Shown in pieces: positions 50,103 to 58,500 of a DNA stretch of 64,000 nt; position 1 is the stretch's first letter; each line of letters opens with the position of its first letter. Position numbers and translations under genes: made by a program. The notes under the pieces are model-generated. The model was not told the DNA's origin and did not search any database. It saw nothing but the letters and a program-made list of their open reading frames with translations. The DNA lies in NCBI RefSeq assembly GCF_003814875.1, contig NZ_RKQF01000001.1:5642001-5706000 (forward strand), given 5' to 3'. The DNA is from Streptomyces sp. Ag109_O5-1 (lineage in GTDB: Bacteria > Actinomycetota > Actinomycetes > Streptomycetales > Streptomycetaceae).

Positions 50103-50450
50103 CTAAGCCGCCGCGAGGCGAACTTTTTGCATTTCACCCATCGGTGACCGGGATTCGCACGGCCTCTCGAATACCTCGCAGACCGTCGAGTACTGCCGGG
50201 TCACCGGGTCCCGGCTCACCACCCGCCGCAGATACCGCCGTTCCTCCAGCTCACACAGGGAGGCGACGACCGACATGCACCCTTCCCGGCGCCGCTCGGC
50301 AATGATGCGCTCCGTGATCCAGGAGCCGTTGGGAAGGCACAAGAGGTACGCCAGTACGCCTACCGCGCCCCAGGACAGACGTCGGTCCCGGGAAAGGGAT
50401 TTGGCGAGGGCTGCGAAGGCGCGCAGGGGCGCCGTACGATGAACGCGCAT
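50103..50450 (-). CDS. Small helix-turn-helix protein
   Basis: 115 residues from the ATG at 50450. RLSWGAVGVLAYLLCLPNGS resembles the first half of a winged helix used in replication-initiator-like and plasmid-related proteins of Streptomyces; ASLCELEERRYLRRVVSRDP would be the recognition and wing part. The C-terminal 30 residues are basic and probably disordered. Its target is unknown. GGGAG lies 11 bases upstream, rather far. Confidence 0.52.
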   Translation of the reverse strand: MRVHRTAPLRAFAALAKSLSRDRRLSWGAVGVLAYLLCLPNGSWITERIIAERRREGCMSVVASLCELEERRYLRRVVSRDPVTRQYSTVCEVFERPCESRSPMGEMQKVRLAAA

Positions 50451-50587
50451 CGGAGTGGTAGCTCCCGGTGTCGAGCCCCCGGGTGTTGGCCCACCGCGGG
50501 GGCAATCTGTTGATCGTGACTTTAGGGCCACGCAAAGCGCCGCACGCAAGCCGGAATCCCTTTTTCCTGGCTGCTTGTTGACACATT

Positions 50588-50995
50588 TCACTCCGCCGAG
50601 TGAAGCGCGGTCCGCAGCAGTCGCGTGTGCACGAAACGGCCGGGAGCGGTCGGCCGGTACCGCCACGACAGCGGCCACGTCATGTCGTCCAGCGCGGGGA
50701 TCGGGATGTACGACACGCACGCCGGGACGGCGGTCAGTCTGGTCACCTCCGCAGGCCAGGGCAGGTGATCCGTACTCCCGGCCGCGACGAGGAAATACAC
50801 ACACCGACGCCCGCTGGCGACCTCGACGACCGGCCCCGGGTCACCCCCGGTCATCTCCGCGAGCCGATCGGCGAGCCGCCGCCCCCAGTCGCCGTCGTCC
50901 ACCCGCACGGCGTCGAACTGGACGCCGGCCTTGCGGAGTTGGACGCCGGAGGGTGGTAGCCAGCCGAGGTTTAACTGGTCACTTTGCGTGTTCAT
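50588..50995 (-). CDS. Hypothetical protein associated with XRE/DUF397 clusters
   Basis: 135 residues from the ATG at 50995 (an ATG at 51031 is possible). The sequence LGWLPPSGVQLRKAGVQFDA, DGDWGRRLADRLAEMTGGDP, GRRCVYFLVAAGSTDHLPWP and TWPLSWRYRPTAPGRFVHTR resembles an actinobacterial hypothetical family that I recall next to XRE regulators. No catalytic motif is known to me. It is divergent from the XRE gene, and the two share a 125-bp region containing inverted and direct repeats. Confidence 0.58.
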   Translation of the reverse strand: MNTQSDQLNLGWLPPSGVQLRKAGVQFDAVRVDDGDWGRRLADRLAEMTGGDPGPVVEVASGRRCVYFLVAAGSTDHLPWPAEVTRLTAVPACVSYIPIPALDDMTWPLSWRYRPTAPGRFVHTRLLRTALHSAE

Positions 50996-51035
50996 GGGAC
51001 CAGTGTCGGCAGGCGGGGCTACCTTCGCCATAACT

Positions 51036-51059
51036 CAGAGTCAAGAGCAACAGACTCTG
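51036..51059. promoter_or_regulatory. CAGAGTC-N10-GACTCTG inverted repeat
   Basis: Perfect 7-bp arms in the divergent region between the hypothetical gene and the XRE gene. Two tandem copies of GGTTGAGTTC (51087-51106) follow just before the XRE start. Both are candidate sites for the XRE regulator. Confidence 0.5.
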
Positions 51060-51119
51060 GGAATTCAAGGTCCGGTGGTTGTGACCGGTTGAGTTCGGTT
51101 GAGTTCGGGGGTGACCGCA

Positions 51120-51962
51120 ATGGCGCGGGCTGAGAACAAGGCGGAGGCGGGCAGCACGGCACAGCTCCTGGCCGCCCTGGCAAAGGCGTTTCGCGAGCAA
51201 CAGGAGCTGACACAGGAGGAGTTGGGGAAGAGGATCGGCTATACCGGGTCCGCGATCAGCGCGATGGAGACGGGGGCGCAGCCCCCCAGCGACAAGATGC
51301 TCGCCAAGCTGGAGGAGGCGATCGGGGGCGGGCTGGGGATCTTCGAGAAGGCACGCCGGTTCGTGCTGCTGGACAAGTATCCGCCGCAGTTCAAGAACTT
51401 CGCGCTGGTGGAGCAGGAGGCGGTGTCGCTGTCGTCGTACCAGACGTTCGTGGTCGACGGTCTGTTCCAGACACCGGAGTACGCACGGGCATTGATCGGC
51501 GGCGGCTTCCCGAAGCTGCCGGAGGAGAAGGTGGAGGAGCTGGTAGAGGCGCGGGTGGCACGGCGGACATTGTTCGACCGGGCGGAGCCGACGGCCATGA
51601 TCGAGCTGATCCTGGAGGAGTCGGTGCTGCGGAGGCCGTTCGGGAACTGGGAGGTGCTGCGCGACCAATTGCGCTCGCTCGCGGAGGACGCGGAGAGGGA
51701 CAATGTAAGCGTCCAAGTGATCCCGCAGGAGCGGGGGTTGAGGAGCGGGCATGCGGGTGCGCACGGCGAGATGAAATTGGTGAAGACCAAGGACCACTAC
51801 GACGTCGTCCACCTCGAAGTCCAGGACGAAAGCCTCCTGGTCAGCGATCCCTCGAAGGTCGCTCTCCTCGCCCACCGCTATGCAAAGATCCGGACTCAGG
51901 CACTGAGCCCGGACGACTCACTGAGCCTCATCCGTAAGTTGGCAGGAGAAGAGCGGACATGA
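51120..51962 (+). CDS. XRE family regulator with DUF5753 domain
   Basis: 280 residues from the ATG at 51120 (GGGGGTG upstream). The Cro/C1-type helix-turn-helix is at residues 15-75 (ELTQEELGKRIGYTGSAISA, METGAQPPSDKMLAKLEEAI); the C-terminal DUF5753 part has LSSYQTFVVDGLFQTPEYAR and VSVQVIPQERGLRSGHAGAH. Such regulators pair with a small DUF397 protein encoded immediately downstream, and here the genes overlap by ATGA. In Streptomyces these pairs control development or antibiotic production (the WhiJ/BldB-type systems), with the DUF397 partner modulating DNA binding. Confidence 0.9.
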   Translation: MARAENKAEAGSTAQLLAALAKAFREQQELTQEELGKRIGYTGSAISAMETGAQPPSDKMLAKLEEAIGGGLGIFEKARRFVLLDKYPPQFKNFALVEQEAVSLSSYQTFVVDGLFQTPEYARALIGGGFPKLPEEKVEELVEARVARRTLFDRAEPTAMIELILEESVLRRPFGNWEVLRDQLRSLAEDAERDNVSVQVIPQERGLRSGHAGAHGEMKLVKTKDHYDVVHLEVQDESLLVSDPSKVALLAHRYAKIRTQALSPDDSLSLIRKLAGEERT

Positions 51963-52198
51963 CGAGCACCCTGCGTTGGTTCAAGTCGAGCCACAGCAAC
52001 GCCAGCGGCGGCGACTGCGTCGAGACCGCCTACACCTGGCGCAAGTCCTCCTACAGCGACAGCGGCGGCGGGAACTGCCTCGAAATATCCCCCTGCCCCC
52101 ACACCGTCCACATCCGCGACTCCAAGACGGCCCCCGACGGCCCCCACCTCACCCTCTCCCCCACCGCCTGGGCCGCTTTCCTGACGGCGGCCGGGTGA
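51959..52198 (+). CDS. DUF397 protein with duplicated N-terminal motif
   Basis: 79 residues; the ATG at 51959 overlaps the XRE stop. The DUF397 motif W.KSS.S...GG.C.E appears twice in tandem: RWFKSSHSNASGGDCVETA and TWRKSSYSDSGGGNCLEIS, followed by the usual VHIRDSK and LTLSPTAWAAFLTA ending. Most family members have one copy in about 60 residues, so this one carries an internal duplication of about 20 residues. It is expected to act as the partner of the XRE protein. Confidence 0.88.
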   Translation: MTSTLRWFKSSHSNASGGDCVETAYTWRKSSYSDSGGGNCLEISPCPHTVHIRDSKTAPDGPHLTLSPTAWAAFLTAAG

Positions 52199-52263
52199 GG
52201 GTGCGTGGCCCGGTGGGCGGAAGCCCCTGGCACGGCTGGCGTACGCGAGAGGATCGGCGGCCC

Positions 52264-52563
52264 GTGGACCCTTCCGTGGACGCCGCCGTCCTGGCGGTGG
52301 TCGACGCCGTCAGGCGACGCGCCTCGGCCCGGGGCGAGACCGTCCGGGCCCTCGACTCGGTGCGCGACCTCGTGGTCAACGACGAGGCGGAGATCGCCAT
52401 CGGCCACCTCGTCCACACGGCCGACGCGTTCGGGCTCGCGGTGCGGCGGGACGAGTACGAGCGGCTTATGGCGGCAGCCACCGCGCTGGGGTATGCCGAC
52501 GCCGTGACCGACCTCGGTCCCCGGCTGCTCCTCCCGGCCGATGACGACAGCGCGGCCCGTTGA
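52264..52563 (+). CDS. Small hypothetical protein
   Basis: 99 residues from the GTG at 52264 (AGAGG about 11 bases upstream; other in-frame GTGs exist at 52198 and 52201). Mostly helical: DAAVLAVVDAVRRRASARGE, AIGHLVHTADAFGLAVRRDE, YERLMAAATALGYADAVTDL. The pattern is reminiscent of small immunity-type proteins such as MafI-like ones, but no toxin gene is adjacent and I do not assign a function. Confidence 0.5.
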   Translation: MDPSVDAAVLAVVDAVRRRASARGETVRALDSVRDLVVNDEAEIAIGHLVHTADAFGLAVRRDEYERLMAAATALGYADAVTDLGPRLLLPADDDSAAR

Positions 52564-52628
52564 GCGGCTTCGATGAAGTCCGGTGCGGTTCGGCCGCGCC
52601 CTGAAGGGTCGCACCTCCCGCGGAGCGC

Positions 52629-53030
52629 TTAGCCGAAGACCGTGAACAGGGCGAGCGCCGGTCCGGTCGCGTAGACGAGCACGCCCACGGCCAGGGCGGT
52701 CCACGGCCGCCGGGCCAGCACCGCCCCGAGCACGACCGTGACCACCGCGGCGGCCAGCGCGACCCACGGCCCGAACATCGCCACGAGCATCCACCCGCCG
52801 GAGCCGTCGCAGAACCGCGCTGTCCCGGCCGAGGTGCCACAACTGTCACCGGCGAAGAGCATGCCGAAGGACAACAACCCGTTGACCGCGACCGCGGCGG
52901 CGAGCAGCAGGCCGGTCACCACGGCGAAGACCACCCGGAGGGGCGCGCCCGCCGAGGGGCGCGGCGGTGGGAACCCGGGCCCGTACGACGGCGGGTACGG
53001 GGGCGGCGGCGGAAGGCTCATGCTCCCCAT
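52629..53030 (-). CDS. Pro-rich small membrane protein
   Basis: 133 residues from the ATG at 53030 (ATG at 53021 is an alternative). A Pro/Tyr-rich cytoplasmic start (SLPPPPPYPPSYGPGFPP) is followed by three or four membrane helices (VVFAVVTGLLLAAAVAVNG, VAMFGPWVALAAAVVTVVL, TALAVGVLVYATGPALALF) and a loop with two cysteines. This layout is common in Streptomyces membrane proteins of unknown role. Confidence 0.6.
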   Translation of the reverse strand: MGSMSLPPPPPYPPSYGPGFPPPRPSAGAPLRVVFAVVTGLLLAAAVAVNGLLSFGMLFAGDSCGTSAGTARFCDGSGGWMLVAMFGPWVALAAAVVTVVLGAVLARRPWTALAVGVLVYATGPALALFTVFG

Positions 53031-53107
53031 CTCACCCCCGCCCGCGCGTCCGCGCCTGAGTCCGGCTACTCAACCGGGATGAGCACGGACGCCGGCGGGA
53101 AAGCGCG

Positions 53108-53833
53108 TCACCAGGGCACCACCCCGTCCTCGTCGAAGAAGCCGCCGGTCGGGCCGTCGTCGGGGAGGGTCGCGAGGCGGATCGCGACGGTCGCGCCCTG
53201 TTCGGGGGTGCGGTGGCCCCGGAAGCCGTTGAGGTCGGTCGCGCAGTAGCCGGGGCAGGCCGCGTTGATCAGGATGTTGGTGTCCTGGAGCTCCTTGGCG
53301 TACTGGACGGTGACGGCGTTCAGGAACGTCTTCGACGGTGAGTAGGCGACGGCGATCGGGCCCGTCTCGGCGCCGGGGGTGGTCTGCAGGGTGAGGGAGC
53401 CGACGCTGCTGGAGACGTTGACGATGCGCGGCGACGGCGACCGGCGCAGCAGCGGCAGCATCGCGTTGGTGACGCGGATGACGCCGATGACGTTGGTCTC
53501 GACGGCCGTCCGGACCGTCGCGACGTCGACGGTGGTGGGCAGCTGCGGTGCGCTGCCGGTGACGCCGGCGTTGTTGACGAGGACGTCGAGGCGTCCGGCG
53601 CGGTCCTCGATCAGCCGGGCCGCGGCCGTCACGCTCGCGTCGTCGGTGACGTCGAGCGGTACGCCGAACGCGTCGGCGCCGTCCGCCCGCAGCTTCGCCA
53701 CGGCGGCCTCCCGGCGTTCCTCGTCCCGGGCTCCGACGCCGACGCTCCAGCCGAGGGCGCCCAGGCCCGCCGCGATCTCGTATCCGATGCCCTTGTTCGC
53801 GCCGGTCACCAGCGCGGTCTTGTTTTCGCTCAT
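53108..53833 (-). CDS. Short-chain dehydrogenase/reductase
   Basis: 241 residues from the ATG at 53833. Cofactor motif TGANKGIGYEIA (residues 9-20), NNAGVTGSAPQLP, catalytic Ser in IVNVSSSVGSL and YSPSK in the YxxxK position (AVAYSPSKTFLNAVTVQYAK). GARDEERREAA after the second strand suggests NADP binding. It resembles carbonyl-reductase-type SDRs. It is divergent from a LysR gene, with a long palindrome between them, so it is probably the LysR target. Confidence 0.9.
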   Translation of the reverse strand: MSENKTALVTGANKGIGYEIAAGLGALGWSVGVGARDEERREAAVAKLRADGADAFGVPLDVTDDASVTAAARLIEDRAGRLDVLVNNAGVTGSAPQLPTTVDVATVRTAVETNVIGVIRVTNAMLPLLRRSPSPRIVNVSSSVGSLTLQTTPGAETGPIAVAYSPSKTFLNAVTVQYAKELQDTNILINAACPGYCATDLNGFRGHRTPEQGATVAIRLATLPDDGPTGGFFDEDGVVPW

Positions 53834-53884
53834 GTCTCCGATCCTGTCCGGGGCAGGGCCGGGTCGGCCAACACCGATCGGGTG

Positions 53885-53913
53885 GGGATCGATACCGCAC
53901 GGGTATCGATCCC
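53885..53913. promoter_or_regulatory. 29-bp palindromic operator between SDR and LysR genes
   Basis: GGGATCGATACC-GCACG-GGTATCGATCCC, perfect 12-bp arms. Its core ATAC-N7-GTAT fits the LysR T-N11-A rule. It ends 15 bp before the LysR start and lies 52 bp from the SDR start. Confidence 0.8.
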
Positions 53914-53928
53914 GGTCGGGTCGGTAGC

Positions 53929-54795
53929 ATGGACGGCGTGGAGACGCGGGAGTTGCGGTACTTCGTGGCCGTCGCCGAGGAACTGCACTTCGGGAGGGCC
54001 GCGCAGCGGCTCGGGATGGCGCAGCCGCCGCTGTCGCGGGCGATCAGCCTGCTCGAACGGCGGCTCGGGACGACGCTGCTGGAGCGCACCAGCCGGGCGG
54101 TCACCCTGACCGGGGCCGGTTCGGTGCTGCTGCGGGAGGCCCGGGCGGCGCTGGATGCCGTGGAGGCCGCCGAGCGCCGCACCCGCCGCGCCGCACTCGC
54201 CGAGACCGGCCGCCCGGGCGTGGTCCTCGCCACGAAGGCCGGCGCGTCCGGCGAACTGCTGGCGAAGATGCTCGACGCCTACGCCGCCGAACCCGACGCG
54301 GTCGCCGTCGATCTGCTGCTGTGCGGGATCGGCGAGCAGGAACGCATGCTGCGCGACGGCCGGGCCGACGTGGCGCTGCTGCACCTGCCGTTCGACAGCA
54401 CGGCAGGCTTCGACACCGAGGAACTGGTCACGGAGAGCCAGGTCGTGGTGCTGCCCGCCGGGCATCCCCTCACCACCCGCGACCAGGTACGGATGTCCGA
54501 GGTCACCGCGCTGCCCGGCCTGCCGTTGCCGCGCTGGCCGGGCCCCGACGGCACGTACCCGGACGGGCCCGGTCCGCAGGCCCGGGATCATGCGCAGCTG
54601 TACCAGCTGATCGCGCTCGGCCGCGCCTGCTGGATCGCGCCGGAGTCCTGCCGGGCCCAACTGCGCGAGGAACTCGCCGCCGTACCGGTGCCGGACGCAC
54701 CGACGGTCACGACCGTGATCGCCTGGCCGCCGCACAGCCGCTCCCGCGCCGTCGCCGGCCTGGTCCGGGCCGCCGTACGTCACTGTACGTCCTGA
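53929..54795 (+). CDS. LysR family transcriptional regulator
   Basis: 288 residues from the ATG at 53929; the GTG at 53938 is an alternative, since TAGCAT lies 7 bases before it and could give a leaderless start. The winged helix is typical (ELRYFVAVAEELHFGRAAQR, then PPLSRAISLLERRLGTTLLE), followed by a co-inducer-binding domain beginning VVLATKAGASGELLAKML. It most likely controls the divergent SDR gene and itself through the palindrome between them. The inducer is unknown. Confidence 0.92.
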   Translation: MDGVETRELRYFVAVAEELHFGRAAQRLGMAQPPLSRAISLLERRLGTTLLERTSRAVTLTGAGSVLLREARAALDAVEAAERRTRRAALAETGRPGVVLATKAGASGELLAKMLDAYAAEPDAVAVDLLLCGIGEQERMLRDGRADVALLHLPFDSTAGFDTEELVTESQVVVLPAGHPLTTRDQVRMSEVTALPGLPLPRWPGPDGTYPDGPGPQARDHAQLYQLIALGRACWIAPESCRAQLREELAAVPVPDAPTVTTVIAWPPHSRSRAVAGLVRAAVRHCTS

Positions 54796-54851
54796 ATATC
54801 CCTAATAGTCTGAGCCGGACGGACACGGACGGACGATGGGAGACAGCGTTC

Positions 54852-56054
54852 ATGACTGCGGCTGACGTCTTGGTGGTCGGCGCCGGCGTGGTGGGGGCCT
54901 CCGTGGCCTATCACCTCACCCGGCTCGGGCACGACCGGGTGACCGTCGTCGACGCCCGGGAGCGTGGGGTACTGCCCGGCTCGACCGGCCTGGCCCCCGG
55001 CCTCGTCGGACAGCTCAGCGCCACCCCGGAACTCGCCGTCCTCGCCAAGGACAGCGTCGCCACCTACCGCGCCCTCCCGCAGACCCCGCCGGTGTTCTGG
55101 CAGGTCGGCTGTCTGGAGGTCGCCACCAGCCCCGGCCGGCTGGAGCAGGCGCACCACGATGTCGAACACGGCCGCACCCTCGGTATCGAGGCCCGGGTGG
55201 TCGACGCGGCGGAAGCAGTCGCGCTGGCCCCCGCCCTCGTCGACGCCGAACGGGCGCTGGGCGGGCTGCACATCCCCTCCGACGGCGCCGCCGATCCCGT
55301 CGCCCTCACGCACACCCTGGTGGCCGCGGCGGAACGGGGCGGGGCGGCCTTCCGCTGGAACACGCCCGTGCGCGCGCTGGAGAGCGAGCGGGGGCGGGTG
55401 CTCGGAGCCCGGGCTGGCGAGGAACTCATCAAGGCCGGTGCCGTCGTACTGGCCACGGGGATCTGGGGCCCGGTGCTGGCGGCCGAAGCCGGCGTCCGCC
55501 TGCCTCTGGTGGCCGTTCAGCATCCGTATGTGTTCACGGCCGAGGTGGACGGTCTGGACGACACCCCCATCGACACCCCGATCGTGCGCTATCCCGAGCA
55601 CGCGGTCTACTCCCGTCGCCACGGCCGCCGTTACGGCCTCGGCACCTACGCGCACGCCCCGCTCCCGCTGACCCCCACATCCGCGCTGACGACGGCGGAA
55701 GCCCCTTTCCGGGAGAGCGACTTCGGGACGGGCCTCATGGAAGCGACCGCGCTCGTACCGGCGTTCCGGAACGCACCCCTGGAAGGCCGGGTCAACGGCG
55801 CGTTCGCCCTCACCCCCGACGAACTCCCCTTCGTCGGCCGGGCCGCCGCGGCGCCCGGTCTGTGGTTCGCGGAGGCGTCCTGGGTCACCCACGCCGGAGG
55901 TGTCGGCCGGCAGCTCGCGCACCTGCTCCTGGAGACGGGTGATCCGCTGGTCGACCCGGAGCGCCTCGCCCCCGACCGCTTCGCCGACTGGACCGACGCC
56001 AGGATCCGGGAGACCTCGCTGGCCCACTACCAGGGGATCTACGACATGCACTGA
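54852..56054 (+). CDS. FAD-dependent amine oxidoreductase (DAO family)
   Basis: 400 residues from the ATG at 54852 (GGGAG upstream). FAD-binding motif DVLVVGAGVVGASVAYHLTR at residues 5-24, PGSTGLAPGLVGQLS, and near the C-terminus the second FAD contact region ALTPDELPFVGRAAAAPGLW, as in sarcosine/dimethylglycine-type oxidases. It should oxidise a secondary or tertiary amine or a D-amino acid. The substrate is not indicated by context; LysR precedes it on the same strand with a 56-bp gap. Confidence 0.82.
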   Translation: MTAADVLVVGAGVVGASVAYHLTRLGHDRVTVVDARERGVLPGSTGLAPGLVGQLSATPELAVLAKDSVATYRALPQTPPVFWQVGCLEVATSPGRLEQAHHDVEHGRTLGIEARVVDAAEAVALAPALVDAERALGGLHIPSDGAADPVALTHTLVAAAERGGAAFRWNTPVRALESERGRVLGARAGEELIKAGAVVLATGIWGPVLAAEAGVRLPLVAVQHPYVFTAEVDGLDDTPIDTPIVRYPEHAVYSRRHGRRYGLGTYAHAPLPLTPTSALTTAEAPFRESDFGTGLMEATALVPAFRNAPLEGRVNGAFALTPDELPFVGRAAAAPGLWFAEASWVTHAGGVGRQLAHLLLETGDPLVDPERLAPDRFADWTDARIRETSLAHYQGIYDMH

Positions 56055-56198
56055 CCGGCCTGGGTACCCGCCGCGGCAGAGGTGAGTACCGCTACTCAGG
56101 CAGCCGTTGACGGGTGAACGGCATCGTGGGGATCACACAGGGGTGAGTTCCAGAACCCCGCAACCCCGGAAATCCCAGACCCCAGAAGGCAGGCACCC

Positions 56199-56510
56199 AT
56201 GAACAGCATCCGCGCTCTCCTCTCGGCGCTGCGCACCCCTGTCGCCCTCGGCTATCTCGCTCTCGTGGCGGCCGTCGTGGTCTGGGTCGGCGTGGACACC
56301 CTGTTCGTCGAGCACGCCGACGCGAGCCTGGCCGGGGTGTGGGCCTTCCTGGTCACCGCCCCGACCTCCCTGCTCTTCGTGATGCTCCCCGGCCCGCTGG
56401 CGTGGGCCGGGGTGGTGGTAGGCGCGGTGGTCCAGGCGGCGGTGCTCGGTGTGCTGTACCGCAAGGTCAGCGGCCGTTTCGGCCACCACACGGGCCCAAG
56501 CAACGCCTGA
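56199..56510 (+). CDS. SCO4225-like small membrane protein
   Basis: 103 residues from the ATG at 56199. Three hydrophobic segments (LGYLALVAAVVVWVGVDTLF, AGVWAFLVTAPTSLLFVML, LAWAGVVVGAVVQAAVLGVL) with the conserved HADASLAGVW and TAPTSLL between them. I recall this pattern from the SCO4225 family of actinobacterial membrane proteins, whose function is unknown. It is convergent with the nucleotidase gene (11 bp apart). Confidence 0.65.
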   Translation: MNSIRALLSALRTPVALGYLALVAAVVVWVGVDTLFVEHADASLAGVWAFLVTAPTSLLFVMLPGPLAWAGVVVGAVVQAAVLGVLYRKVSGRFGHHTGPSNA

Positions 56511-56521
56511 CGGCACCGGTG

Positions 56522-58339
56522 TCAGAACACGGGCGTACCGTCCTGCGTCAGCTTCCAGTTGGTGGCCGCGAACGTCGACGGGTCGATGGTGCCCTTGGCC
56601 GTGGCGTAGGCGATCATCAGGTCGCGGACCTGGTTGGTGGAGCTGTAGGCGGCCTCCGCGGCGGCGATGTGCGGGTAGCCGCTGCCGCCGTTGGCGCGGT
56701 AGTTGTTGACGGCGACGACGAAGACCTGGTCGTCGGGGATCGCCGCGCCGTTGTAGGTGAGGTTCTTGATGCGCGAACCCTCGGCCGCGGCGATGTCGAT
56801 CTCGTACGAGACACCGGCCGCGGTGTCGTACATGTAGTCCCAGAAGCTGTTGGCGTTGGTGAGGGTGGCGGTGTCCACCGCCGTGCCGGACGGCACCTGG
56901 TGGTAGTACTTCGCCGCGTACTCCAGGTAGTCCTTGAGCTGGGCGCCGGTGAGCTTCTTGCCGTACAGCGTGTTCTCGTAGATGTAGAGGCCGGCGACGT
57001 CGCGGATGGTCACGTCGCCCTTCGGGATGTCGGCGGTACGGCTGAAGCAGGCCGCCACCGAGATCAGCGGGAGAGCCGCGTCCGCCGCCGACAGGCCCGC
57101 CTTCACCGTCTCCATCTGGACCTCGTGGATGAAGTCGATGGCGGGTACGTCCTTCCAGCAGGCCTCCGCCGTCGACATGTCCACCGTGCTCGTGCCGATC
57201 GCCGTGTTGACGTACTTCACGACCAACTCGTGGTCGGCGGTGAGGAGTTCGGTGATCTTGTCGTCCTCGGCGACCGTGTTGCTGTTGAGCGTGGTAGCCG
57301 TCTTGCTGGTGATCTTCCAGCAGCCGTGGACGAGTTCGAGCTCGAAGTCGAAGACGGACAGGCGGTAGCCGTAGCAGTACGGCTCGGACAGGAGGACGTC
57401 CTCGCCGGTCTCCTCGTTCTTCACCGTGTACGTGGGGACGTCGACGTGCGTGTGGCCGACGAGGATCGCGTCGATACCGGGAACCTGTTCGGCGACCAGG
57501 TTCGACGCGTTCTCCACGTAGGGGAGTTCGTCACCCCACGACGTCGAGCCGTCCAGGCCCGAGTGGTCGGTGAGGAAGACGACGTCACAGCCGAGCGCGC
57601 GCAGTCTGGGCACGTACTTCTTCGCCTGCTCGACCAGGCCGGGGAAGACCATCTTGCCGCTGACGTTGTCCTTGTCCCACAGGGCGATGCCCGGGTTGGT
57701 CAGGCCGAGGATGCCAACCTTGATGTCGGGCGCGCCGGGCACCTTGATGCGCTTGACCGTGTAGGGCGGGAAGGCGGGCTTGAGCGTCTTCGCGTCCAGG
57801 GCGTTGGCGCCGAGCAGCGGGAAGTGACACTGCCGCTCGAAGGCGCGCAGCACGTCCACGCCGTAGTTGAACTCGTGGTTGCCGAGGGCGGCGGCGTCGT
57901 ACCGCATCTCGTTCATGGCGACCGCCATGGGGTGCTTGGGGCCCCGCTTGCCGTCCTTGCCCGTGATGGGGTCAACGTTGGCGTAGTAGTACGCGAGGGA
58001 CGTGCCCTGGATGATGTCGCCGGCGTCGACGAGTAGCACCCGGTCCTCGCCCTTCTGCTCGCGCAGCTGCTTGACGAGGGTGGCGATGCGCGCGATGCCG
58101 TACGTGTTGCCCTTGCTGTCCTTGTAGGCAGCGTTGGTGTAGTAGTCCCAGTCGAAGACGTGGCTGTGCAGGTCAGTGGTGCCCAGGATGGAGAACGACC
58201 AGGTGCGGGGCTTGCACTCGGGCTTCGCCGGGGCGGCCTCGGCGGTGCCGGTGCCGAGCGTGCCGGCGACGGCGACCGCCGCTCCGGTCACGGCCGACTT
58301 CTGCACGAACTCACGGCGGTTCATGGGATTGACGGGCAT
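56522..58339 (-). CDS. Tat-exported 5'-nucleotidase / metallophosphoesterase
   Basis: 605 residues from the ATG at 58339 (AGGAG upstream). The N-terminus has a twin-arginine signal (NRREFVQKSAVTGAAVAVAG) cleaved near AEAAPA. The metallophosphoesterase domain has all main motifs: GTTDLHSH, LVDAGDIIQG, GNHEFNYG, FLTDHSGLDG and VGHTHVDVP. The C-terminal 5'-nucleotidase domain ends with NSFWDYMYDTAAGVSYEIDI and NNYRANGGSGYPH, which bind the nucleotide. It acts outside the cell, releasing phosphate from nucleotides or 2',3'-cyclic nucleotides. It follows purA on the same strand but a terminator lies between. Confidence 0.92.
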   Translation of the reverse strand: MPVNPMNRREFVQKSAVTGAAVAVAGTLGTGTAEAAPAKPECKPRTWSFSILGTTDLHSHVFDWDYYTNAAYKDSKGNTYGIARIATLVKQLREQKGEDRVLLVDAGDIIQGTSLAYYYANVDPITGKDGKRGPKHPMAVAMNEMRYDAAALGNHEFNYGVDVLRAFERQCHFPLLGANALDAKTLKPAFPPYTVKRIKVPGAPDIKVGILGLTNPGIALWDKDNVSGKMVFPGLVEQAKKYVPRLRALGCDVVFLTDHSGLDGSTSWGDELPYVENASNLVAEQVPGIDAILVGHTHVDVPTYTVKNEETGEDVLLSEPYCYGYRLSVFDFELELVHGCWKITSKTATTLNSNTVAEDDKITELLTADHELVVKYVNTAIGTSTVDMSTAEACWKDVPAIDFIHEVQMETVKAGLSAADAALPLISVAACFSRTADIPKGDVTIRDVAGLYIYENTLYGKKLTGAQLKDYLEYAAKYYHQVPSGTAVDTATLTNANSFWDYMYDTAAGVSYEIDIAAAEGSRIKNLTYNGAAIPDDQVFVVAVNNYRANGGSGYPHIAAAEAAYSSTNQVRDLMIAYATAKGTIDPSTFAATNWKLTQDGTPVF

Positions 58340-58447
58340 TCAGTGCTCCTGGAAGGGCATGGACGACGGATGTGGCGGGCGCAGCGGCGGACTACCCGCG
58401 TAGATGCTGGCCTTCACCCGTTACCGGCGATACCTCCGTCAGCCCAA

Positions 58448-58477
58448 GGGCCGGTCAAGGATTCCCAAGACCGGCCC
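58448..58477 (-). terminator. Terminator of purA
   Basis: GGGCCGGTC and GACCGGCCC, perfect 9-bp arms with a 12-base loop, 24 bp after the purA stop. Confidence 0.75.
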
Positions 58478-58500
58478 AAAACGAGCTGTGAACTCATGCT

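Noticed and set aside
49318..52563. A defence island or integrated element spanning the toxin-antitoxin and XRE cluster
   Set aside because: No integrase, attachment-site repeats or tRNA boundary was found, and codon use does not obviously differ from neighbours.
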